Assembly: GCA_903835325.1 (NCBI GenBank)
Contig: CAILMU010000155.1
Span: 1 to 8,404, forward strand
Source: an uncultured Microcaldota archaeon
GTDB taxonomy: Archaea > Micrarchaeota > Micrarchaeia > Anstonellales > Bilamarchaeaceae
Length of the DNA stretch: 8,404 nt
Direction: 5' to 3'
Positions within the stretch are counted from its first letter, which is position 1. Each line of letters begins with the position of its first letter. Both the position numbers and the translations under genes were made by a program. The notes under the pieces are model-generated. The model was not told the origin of the DNA. It ran no database searches and saw only the letters and a list, made by a program, of their open reading frames with translations. Positions 1 to 5,704 of this stretch are shown here, piece after piece.

Positions 1-797
1 GCTTCTATCCTGAAGAACTTGAAATCCACAATGGGTTCGGGGTGGTCCTTGTCGATGAGATAGAACATGTAACCGAATATCACCATGGACGCATAGCATG
101 CGATAGATGGCAAGGACAGCCATCCCCAGCTCAATCCCTGGTCCAGGACCAGCACAAGGGAGGAAAGCGCGATCCCCAGGGTGATAGCTCCCCATATATC
201 GAATTTCACGGTCTTTTTCTCAGATACCGATTCTCTGATGAATATCGTCGCCATAGCCAGGCCGATGATGCCGACCGGGAGGTTGACCAGGAAAACCGAG
301 CGCCAGCCGAAGGTGTCGATAAGGGGCCCGCCTATCAGGGGCCCGAAGACGGCTGAAGCAGCGAACGCGCTCGACCAGATGCCGAGCGCCTGCGCCCTCT
401 CTTTGGCGCCCCGGAAAGTCACCGCGATTATCGCCATGGCTGTCGGATAATCAGCCGAACCGGCAATCGCCTGTATGATGCGGAATACTATCATCGAACG
501 CAAATCCCACGCGAAACCGGCAAGCACCGACCCGAAGATGAATATCAGGAAACCCCAGATGTAAACCTTCTTCCGTCCTATCGTGTCCCCGAGTTTCCCC
601 CATATCGGGACGAAGATGGCATTGGCAAGGATGTAGGCGGTCGCTATCCATCCGGCTTCGGATACCGTGATGGAGAAATCGTTCATTATCTTCGGAAGAG
701 CCAGGTTCACTATGGTCTGGTCGAGCCTGCCCAGGAATGTCCCTATTATCACTGTGAGGAGGATCATCCATTTCAGGTTGTCGTGCTTCTCTTCCAT
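1..797 (-). CDS. EmrB/QacA-type MFS drug efflux transporter, C-terminus cut by window edge
   Basis: A major facilitator of the DHA2 (14-helix) drug:proton antiporter group, expected to expel hydrophobic compounds across the cell membrane. 265 residues are visible, about half of a normal EmrB; the rest lies left of base 1. The start is ATG at 797 (MEEKHDNLKW). Visible motifs are LDQTIVNLALP in helix 1 (residues 25-35, motif D1), GKLGDTIGRKK in the loop after helix 2 (67-77, motif A), RIIQA at 106-110 (a divergent motif B) and GPLIGGPLIDTFGWRSVF at 152-169 (antiporter motif C). About seven or eight hydrophobic helices fit in this part. It lies 28 bases downstream of the HlyD-like adaptor and is probably cotranscribed with it and marR. 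No strong Shine-Dalgarno sequence sits just before the ATG. Family is secure; the substrate is unknown. Confidence 0.9.
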   Translation of the reverse strand, partial: MEEKHDNLKWMILLTVIIGTFLGRLDQTIVNLALPKIMNDFSITVSEAGWIATAYILANAIFVPIWGKLGDTIGRKKVYIWGFLIFIFGSVLAGFAWDLRSMIVFRIIQAIAGSADYPTAMAIIAVTFRGAKERAQALGIWSSAFAASAVFGPLIGGPLIDTFGWRSVFLVNLPVGIIGLAMATIFIRESVSEKKTVKFDIWGAITLGIALSSLVLVLDQGLSWGWLSLPSIACYASMVIFGYMFYLIDKDHPEPIVDFKFFRIE

Positions 798-825
798 CTG
801 GCATCAAGCTCGGGTCCGCTCCAGC

Positions 826-1623
826 CTACTTGTATATCCACATCTTGGCGGACATGCCGTTCTTCAGCTCGGGGTATTTCTGGGTATCATACAGGACCTT
901 GACCTCGAAATCCCTCTCCTCCCTCTGGCTCGATATGCTGAAGACGATATCGTTCTGCAGGGCGCTCTCCCCTACGGATTCCAGAACCCCCTCATACTGC
1001 TTCCCAGGGAAGGCGTCCATCGTGAACAAGACCCGCTGGCCTGGTTTGATATCGGCTAGGCCCTTGTCCTCCTGTATCTTGCCGACCAGCCTCATCTGGC
1101 GCGGATCTATCATCTGGACCAGCGGGTCTGAGGGGCCGCTGAGGCCTCCGGGGGTATTTTTTATCGAGATTATCAGGCCTTGGGTCTTGGCTTCCACGAA
1201 CTGGTCGCCGACCTGCGCCACCCTCTGGCCCTGAGACACCTCATCGCCCGGTTCGACATAGAATTTCTCGATGACGCCGTAATTCGCCGGTGAGAGGGTG
1301 ATCGTGGGCGCGCTTATCTGGGCCTTGTCTATGTATATCTTGCCCGACATGTCCTGGACCGCAAGGAACCCGCCGATGATTATCAGGATTATCAGGGCCG
1401 CCACAGCCTCTATTAGCAACGGGTGCTGGCGTATCCGGTCGACGATCGATTTCTTCTCCCCGTGGCGGATGACCGGCTGGGCGGCATTCGCGGAGCTGTG
1501 ATGCCCTCCCGTCGCATGGCCTGCGCTCTTCCCCGTGTCATTCAGCGCCCCCGGCTTCGGTCCGTTGTCCCGCTCGTGAGGCTCCCTGTTTTGCGCTTGG
1601 TTCGCATTGGTCTGCTGGTCCAT
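826..1623 (-). CDS. HlyD/EmrA-type membrane fusion (adaptor) protein, short form
   Basis: 265 residues, shorter than the roughly 390 of E. coli EmrA. Residues 1-66 are a hydrophilic, probably disordered cytoplasmic tail rich in Asn, Gln, Gly and His. Residues 69-89 form one membrane helix. Residues 104-175 look like a biotinyl/lipoyl-like domain (SAPTITLSPANYGVIEKFYV, then EPGDEVSQGQRVAQVGD), and 177-218 like the HlyD beta-barrel (MRLVGKIQEDKGLADIKPGQ). The alpha-helical hairpin that normally interrupts the lipoyl domain and reaches the outer membrane is missing. The start ATG at 1623 lies one base after the marR stop (TGA T ATG), indicating translational coupling; the MFS gene follows after 28 bases. 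The likely role is partner of the MFS pump on the outer face of the cell membrane. Substrate unknown. Confidence 0.87.
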   Translation of the reverse strand: MDQQTNANQAQNREPHERDNGPKPGALNDTGKSAGHATGGHHSSANAAQPVIRHGEKKSIVDRIRQHPLLIEAVAALIILIIIGGFLAVQDMSGKIYIDKAQISAPTITLSPANYGVIEKFYVEPGDEVSQGQRVAQVGDQFVEAKTQGLIISIKNTPGGLSGPSDPLVQMIDPRQMRLVGKIQEDKGLADIKPGQRVLFTMDAFPGKQYEGVLESVGESALQNDIVFSISSQREERDFEVKVLYDTQKYPELKNGMSAKMWIYK

Positions 1624-1624
1624 A

Positions 1625-2089
1625 TCAATCCCTGCTGAGTTTCATGGCTATACGGTTCACGTTCTCGAGCGAAGAGCAGAATACCTCCCGTTCGCTGGGC
1701 CCGAGGCCCGATATCCTGCTCTTTATCGACTCCTTGACTATCATTTTCCTTTTCTCGATAGCCCGCCTCCCCTTGGGGGTTATCTCTATCATCACGATGC
1801 GCCGGTCGGTCTTGCCTGCCCCGCGCCTCACCTTTCCCTCGCTCTCGAGCTTGTCGATTATCGCAGTCATGTTAGGTTTGGAGCGTTGCAGCCTGCGCCC
1901 CAGCTCGGATATCGGGAGCCTCTCGTGGCTCAGGAACCAGAGCACCGGGTATGCCGGGTCCAGGGGGGGCGGCCTGACCGAAGAAGCATTGCCCTTATCC
2001 TTCATTATATGGAAAATCTGGATGAGCGAGAAGAGGCTCTCGGCTATCCGTTCGGTGCTGTCGTCTTCCATAACCTGTTCCGCCTCCAT
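1625..2089 (-). CDS. MarR-family transcriptional regulator of the efflux operon
   Basis: 154 residues, normal MarR length. The winged helix-turn-helix spans about 59-105: LPISELGRRLQRSKPNMTAI carries the recognition helix, and the wing contains the family's D-R-R signature (residues 95-97, AGKTDRRIVMIEIT). Flanking helices (12-31 and 107-152) would form the dimer interface. MarR dimers bind palindromic DNA and release it on binding phenolic or other hydrophobic ligands. It is first gene of the operon and is followed after one base by the adaptor, the order of bacterial emrR-emrA-emrB (mprA). A near-perfect palindrome lies between its TATA box and its start, so autorepression is likely. The ATG at 2089 is used here, but ATG at 2071 (MEDDST) has a GGAGG 11 bases upstream and is a real alternative. 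Confidence 0.92.
   Translation of the reverse strand: MEAEQVMEDDSTERIAESLFSLIQIFHIMKDKGNASSVRPPPLDPAYPVLWFLSHERLPISELGRRLQRSKPNMTAIIDKLESEGKVRRGAGKTDRRIVMIEITPKGRRAIEKRKMIVKESIKSRISGLGPSEREVFCSSLENVNRIAMKLSRD
2083..2087 (-). promoter_or_regulatory. possible Shine-Dalgarno GGAGG favouring the internal marR start at 2071
   Basis: GGAGG overlaps the first marR ATG (2087-2089) and lies 11 bases before a second in-frame ATG at 2071. No purine-rich site precedes the first ATG, so translation may begin at 2071, giving a 148-residue protein with the MarR core intact. The spacing is somewhat long. Confidence 0.35.
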
Positions 2090-2116
2090 GGTGCGGGCTG
2101 ACTGATTAACAACCTG

Positions 2117-2139
2117 AATAGTTAATATATTGAACTATT
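2117..2139. promoter_or_regulatory. palindromic operator, probable MarR binding site
   Basis: The arms AATAGTT (2117-2123) and AACTATT (2133-2139) are exact inverted repeats. Two further pairs match inside the 9-base spacer, so the whole 23 bp is close to a perfect palindrome. It starts at the TATA box and reaches the expected transcription start, so a bound dimer would block initiation. Size and position fit a MarR dimer; assignment to the adjacent marR product is inference. Confidence 0.6.
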
Positions 2140-2153
2140 ATTTAAACCTTTTC
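2139..2153 (-). promoter_or_regulatory. archaeal BRE/TATA promoter of the marR-adaptor-MFS operon
   Basis: Read on the minus strand, GAAAAGG (2153-2147) is followed at once by TTTAAATA (2146-2139), which fits an archaeal purine-rich BRE plus TATA box. Transcription would be expected to start about 25 bases downstream, near 2116, leaving a leader of about 27 bases to the first marR ATG or 45 to the second. No bacterial -35/-10 pair is seen. Confidence 0.6.
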
Positions 2154-2167
2154 CCCGGGCGCGCGAT

Positions 2168-2806
2168 TCACGGAACAAGGCTCTTCATCCGGCTCATGCC
2201 CATGTAAATGACTGGCAAAGCGAAGAATACCACTGTGCTGTGCGTGAATCCGATCACGGAGAGGACCAAGCCGATGATGGCCACCGCCGGCAGCACCATC
2301 AGCCTGTTTTCGGCCGCCTTCCTATCGGAATCGCTGAAATCCTCCACAAGAAGGTGTTTGTTCCCGTTAGCGTATCTCCACTGCCATAGGAACAGGGCGC
2401 CTATCACCAGGACGTTCAAATCGAAGACGACCGCCGCCAGAGGAAAGTCCACGTATGTGTCCGAGAGCTGGGTCGAAAAAGGAATCAGCGCCACGAAAAG
2501 CAGGCCGAATATGCAAAGCCAGGTCAATGTCCGGTCGGCATATCTCACCTTGTCGAAGAACAGGTGGTGGCTGAACCAGAAGCTGGCCAGCACCAGGAAC
2601 GCCGTGAAGTACTGGGTGAAATCGGGGGTGAGGTGCAGAAGCAGCGTCTGCACCGGCTGGTCCGGAAGCGGGATTGGGAGCTCTGCCGGCACCTCGATGT
2701 TCAACACGAGGAGGGTCAAGGCGAAGGCGAATATGCCATCGGTGAGGGCCTCGAGGCGGTTCTTGTTCAGCAGGTTATGGGCCTCTCCATCAGAATCTTT
2801 CGCCAT
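2168..2806 (-). CDS. TMEM175-family (DUF1211) membrane protein, probable potassium channel
   Basis: 212 residues with six predicted helices at about 19-37, 62-80, 93-112, 121-141, 170-187 and 190-206, the usual size for prokaryotic TMEM175. The family's signature at the start of helix 1 (R-x3-F-S-D-G) appears as RLEALTDG at residues 17-24: Arg, Asp and Gly are kept, but Phe-Ser is Leu-Thr. ASFWFSHHLFF in helix 2 (74-84) is also typical of the family. Prokaryotic members assemble as tetramers and conduct potassium using hydrophobic residues of helix 1. The ATG at 2806 (MAKDSDGEAH) has no clear Shine-Dalgarno site; a TATA-like run about 40 bases upstream suggests a short leader and its own transcription. 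The marR promoter follows its stop. No functional link to either transporter is evident beyond all being envelope proteins. Confidence 0.85.
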   Translation of the reverse strand: MAKDSDGEAHNLLNKNRLEALTDGIFAFALTLLVLNIEVPAELPIPLPDQPVQTLLLHLTPDFTQYFTAFLVLASFWFSHHLFFDKVRYADRTLTWLCIFGLLFVALIPFSTQLSDTYVDFPLAAVVFDLNVLVIGALFLWQWRYANGNKHLLVEDFSDSDRKAAENRLMVLPAVAIIGLVLSVIGFTHSTVVFFALPVIYMGMSRMKSLVP

Positions 2807-2840
2807 ATCATGACCAGAACGCTCAATTGCGCCAAAGGAT

Positions 2841-2850
2841 TAAAAAATAT
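2841..2850 (-). promoter_or_regulatory. AT-rich element: promoter of the TMEM175 gene and possible terminator of the ABC operon
   Basis: On the minus strand this reads ATATTTTTTA, 30 bases past the stop of the ABC permease and about 35-45 bases before the TMEM175 ATG. Its position suits a TATA box for TMEM175 (expected start near 2820). A run of six T also suits archaeal termination of the upstream ABC operon. Both roles are inferred from position and composition only. Confidence 0.4.
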
Positions 2851-2879
2851 GCGGAAACGGGGGACTCGCCATGATATCC

Positions 2880-4130
2880 TCACTCGTACTTGAGCGCTTC
2901 GACAGGCGGTATCTTGGCCGCGTTCCTCGCCGGCGATATCCCCGCGATTATCCCTATCAGGACCGAGAACCCCAGGCCCCCGAGAACCAGGTCGAGGCTG
3001 AGGGTGGAAGGAAGTCCGAACATCGTTATGATGTAGGACACCAGGAAGCTCAGCAGAACCCCCAAGGCCCCTCCTATGAAGCCTATCGTCCCGGCTTCGC
3101 AGATGAATATGAAGATTATATCCCTGTTCTTGGCTCCGAGCGATTTCATGACCCCGATGTCTTTCGTCTGCTCCAGGACGCTCATGAACATGGTGTTCGC
3201 GACCCCTATCCCTCCGACAAGGAGCGATATCGAGGCAATCCCGGCAAGGAAAAGGCTGAGCGTGTCTGTCACGCTCGCCATCGCGGCCTGCATCGTGCTC
3301 GCCGTAGTTATCGTGAAATCCTTCGTGTCTTCGGTGACCATATGCAGGTCCAGGAGCTCGCTGTCTATCTCGGAAGCGACCGTGTCCGTATCATGGTTCG
3401 GCGACACCACCACGACTAATTGGCTCGCATCCGTGCTCTCGTTGAAGAGCTGCTTGGCTGCGGAAAGAGGTATGTAGACAGAACCGTCGCTGCCCCCGAA
3501 ACCGCCCCCGCTGCCGGACTGGGCCAGGACGCCGACGATATGGAACGACACCCCGTTTATCTTCAGCTGCTTGTTCAGCATATCCAAATCATCGAATGTC
3601 TGGTTGGCGATATTGAAGCCGACGACCGCCGAGTAGCCGTCGTTGCTGTTGAGGTACCTCCCTGTGGATATATTGACCCCTACAGTGTCCGCGAAAGCCG
3701 CAGGATTTGTCCCGACGATTGTCGCCGAGCTGTTCTTGTTCTGATACTGGATAGTCTCGCGCTTCGAGAGGCGGGGGTCCAGCCTATATATCCCTGGCAG
3801 CGTGCTCAGGATGTCGGCTTCCTTGAAAGTTATCGCCTGCGTGCTCGATTCCTGGCCTCCGAAACCTCCGGGGGCTCCGCCTCCGCCGGGCCTCCCCATG
3901 GAGAAGCCGCCGACCCTTGATGACTGCTGGCCTCCGGGGCTGACGGTGATGATGTTCGAGCCGAGGCTGCTCAGCCTCGAGTTTATCTGGGTGCTCATGC
4001 CCATCGAAATCCCGATGAGGCTGATTATCGATGCTACACCGATGACTATCCCCAGGATGGTGAGCCAGCTGCGGAGCTGGCGGTGCCGTATGTTCGTCAG
4101 CGCCAGGCTGAAGATGTCCTTCATTCTCAT
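2880..4130 (-). CDS. MacB/FtsX-type ABC transporter permease with glycine-rich insert
   Basis: 416 residues from ATG 4130. A hydrophobic helix lies near 21-46 (SWLTILGIVIGVASIISLIG), an extracellular MacB-type domain spans about 50-285, and three C-terminal helices lie near 288-314, 347-369 and 379-399. The cytoplasmic coupling segment EQTKDIGVMKSLGAKNRD (320-337) and the C-terminal GISPARNAAKIPPVEALKYE are classic for MacB/LolC permeases. Such proteins do mechanotransmission: ATP hydrolysis moves the external domain rather than a channel. A Gly-rich stretch (about 65-97, including GRPGGGGAPGGFGGQ) interrupts the external domain, and a second one (SGSGGGFGGSDGS) lies near 205-217. The ATG at 4130 forms an ATGA overlap with the surface-protein stop and has GGAAAGGG 8 bases upstream; an upstream in-frame ATG at 4148 lacks such a site. 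It is the last gene of the ABC operon. Substrate unknown. Confidence 0.92.
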   Translation of the reverse strand: MRMKDIFSLALTNIRHRQLRSWLTILGIVIGVASIISLIGISMGMSTQINSRLSSLGSNIITVSPGGQQSSRVGGFSMGRPGGGGAPGGFGGQESSTQAITFKEADILSTLPGIYRLDPRLSKRETIQYQNKNSSATIVGTNPAAFADTVGVNISTGRYLNSNDGYSAVVGFNIANQTFDDLDMLNKQLKINGVSFHIVGVLAQSGSGGGFGGSDGSVYIPLSAAKQLFNESTDASQLVVVVSPNHDTDTVASEIDSELLDLHMVTEDTKDFTITTASTMQAAMASVTDTLSLFLAGIASISLLVGGIGVANTMFMSVLEQTKDIGVMKSLGAKNRDIIFIFICEAGTIGFIGGALGVLLSFLVSYIITMFGLPSTLSLDLVLGGLGFSVLIGIIAGISPARNAAKIPPVEALKYE

Positions 4131-5704
4131 TTCTTGGACCCTTTCCATCTCTTATATCCGAAATACGCCAATACCACGACAACGATCGCCCCGATTATCT
4201 GGACCCAGCCGAATCCGAACAATACCCCGCCGCTGTTCCTTCCGCTGAATCCGGATGTCCCGGCCGAGCCGCTCTGGGCATTCAACCTCATGGCATCCGC
4301 TCCGGAATAGACCTGGAACCCGACCTGCTTGGTGATGGTGTGGTCGATGTTCTCGGCATCCTTGAACTCTATCGATATCGGGACCGAATATTCCCCTGCC
4401 GGAAGGGAGGGCGGCACGTCTATCGTTATCTGGAACGTCGCGAAATCATCCACGTTCATTGTTCCGATGAACTTGTCCGACCCTCCCACGACCGTGAAGG
4501 TCTTCTGAGGGGCCACGGAAGCGTACACGCTCCTTATCGGGCTGTTCCCGTTGTTCGATATCTGGGTCAGCAGCTTGACCCCTGAGCTTCCGCTCGAGAT
4601 GAACTGCGGAGTGGACGACATCGTGACAATGACATCCGGCGTCGCGTCCACGGATATGCCGATGTCCTGCAAATACGACTCCCCGTTGCTGGTGACCAGG
4701 AGGGGGAGGTTGTAGTACCCTGCTGTCGTCGTCGCCAATATCCCCACGCTGACGGTCTTCGTCTCGTTCTCACCCGGCGCTATGGAATCGAAGAAGATGC
4801 GCGAGGAGCCGATTGGCGTGAACTGCGATGTCTGATTTATATCGACAATGGGCGAGACCGGGCTGGTGCCGAGGTTCTCGATGTTCAGGGCGTACTGCGC
4901 AGCGGAACCGACTTCGCTCGATGTTATGGGGCTGAGCGTAATCCTGAACTGCGCGGATGATTCGCTGACGGTCACGGGCCCGATATCTATGGTCTGGTTC
5001 AGCGTGTTCTGAAGGGAATCATGGTAGCTCACGATCAGGGGGATCGTGTATTTTCCTGTCGGGGTGGATGAACTGGAGCTCAATGTCACCGGGACGGTGA
5101 TGTTCGCGCCGGATGCGATATTGCCGACTGTCTGCTGGCTCGCCCCCGCCAGCGTGAACGAGCTGGAATCCGGGGTGCTTATCTGCACCCCGTTCATGAC
5201 CCCTCCCGTGTTTGTTATCTCAAGGACGGCATTCACCTTGTCTCCAGGCTGGATTATCTGCGGGTTCACCGACAATGTCTGCACAGCCAGGTTCTCGTGC
5301 TGCGATACGACGACCGGTATCGTTGCAGGGGTGTTCTTCACGACCGTATGAGATGAGTCGCCGAAATAGACGACATTGAGGGTTATCATGAAGAAACCGC
5401 TCCCGACATTCTGCGGGACGGTGAACGGTATAGACGCCACGGTGCTTGTTCCCGCTCCGACATCCCCGATATAAATCTGGGTGCTCGAAGACTGGGATGG
5501 CGTGCTATAATCTATTCCCACCGCTCCTGCGGTATCGGTTCCTGCGTTCTGTATCGTCAGCTGCAGCTGTCCTGCCGCTCCTGGGTATATGGTATCCGGG
5601 ACAGTGCTGTGGCCAGATATCTGCAACGCAGCCCCGTTATCGGAAAACACTATCCCTGAGAGCAGGGCGACCAAGAAAATCGTTGCCAAAATGTTGAATC
5701 TCAT
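4127..5704 (-). CDS. secreted, membrane-anchored surface protein with four Ig-like (CARDB/COG1361-type) domains
   Basis: 525 residues. A signal peptide is visible at 1-26 (hydrophobic core LATIFLVALLSGIVF). About four beta-sandwich repeats follow at roughly 28-135, 137-248, 250-352 and 353-467; each carries a pattern like PGxxxxxxxxIxNxGxSP (ITNTGG, IENLGTSP, ISNNGNSP) of CARDB/NPCBM-associated, COG1361-type domains. A Gly/Ser-rich linker, a membrane helix at about 501-517 and a basic tail KRWKGSKK complete it, so nearly all of the protein faces outside. Several N-glycosylation sequons occur (NIT, NQT, NET). GGTGG lies 4 bases before ATG 5704, which forms an ATGA overlap with the ATPase stop. 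In MacB systems this slot is usually held by the MacA adaptor, so this protein may capture substrate or transmit motion; that role is inferred. Confidence 0.88.
   Translation of the reverse strand: MRFNILATIFLVALLSGIVFSDNGAALQISGHSTVPDTIYPGAAGQLQLTIQNAGTDTAGAVGIDYSTPSQSSSTQIYIGDVGAGTSTVASIPFTVPQNVGSGFFMITLNVVYFGDSSHTVVKNTPATIPVVVSQHENLAVQTLSVNPQIIQPGDKVNAVLEITNTGGVMNGVQISTPDSSSFTLAGASQQTVGNIASGANITVPVTLSSSSSTPTGKYTIPLIVSYHDSLQNTLNQTIDIGPVTVSESSAQFRITLSPITSSEVGSAAQYALNIENLGTSPVSPIVDINQTSQFTPIGSSRIFFDSIAPGENETKTVSVGILATTTAGYYNLPLLVTSNGESYLQDIGISVDATPDVIVTMSSTPQFISSGSSGVKLLTQISNNGNSPIRSVYASVAPQKTFTVVGGSDKFIGTMNVDDFATFQITIDVPPSLPAGEYSVPISIEFKDAENIDHTITKQVGFQVYSGADAMRLNAQSGSAGTSGFSGRNSGGVLFGFGWVQIIGAIVVVVLAYFGYKRWKGSKK

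Noticed and set aside
451..807. 118-codon minus-strand open frame beginning MMPDGREARQ
   Set aside because: It is in another frame of the MFS transporter gene, which has motifs A, C and D1 in the frame starting at 797.
1607..2105. Two overlapping plus-strand open frames (164 and 153 codons) opposite marR
   Set aside because: Both are antisense to a well-defined MarR protein with intact helix-turn-helix and wing, and neither shows a recognisable domain.
2153..2165. GC-rich palindromic stretch (CCCGGG, GCGCGC) after the TMEM175 gene as a hairpin terminator
   Set aside because: No T-run follows it on the minus strand; the bases that follow form the marR BRE/TATA element instead.
2208..2813. 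201-codon plus-strand open frame opposite the TMEM175 gene
   Set aside because: Ser/Arg/Lys-rich shadow frame; the minus-strand frame has six helices and the TMEM175 signature.
3420..3920. 166-codon open frame on the plus strand
   Set aside because: It is antisense to the permease, low in hydrophobic or domain-like patterns, and rich in composition typical of a shadow frame in GC-rich DNA. The minus-strand permease has clear family motifs throughout.
3784..4182. 132-codon minus-strand open frame spanning the surface-protein/permease junction
   Set aside because: Out of frame with both genes and Arg/His/Pro-rich without domain features; the ATGA overlap of the real genes explains the junction.
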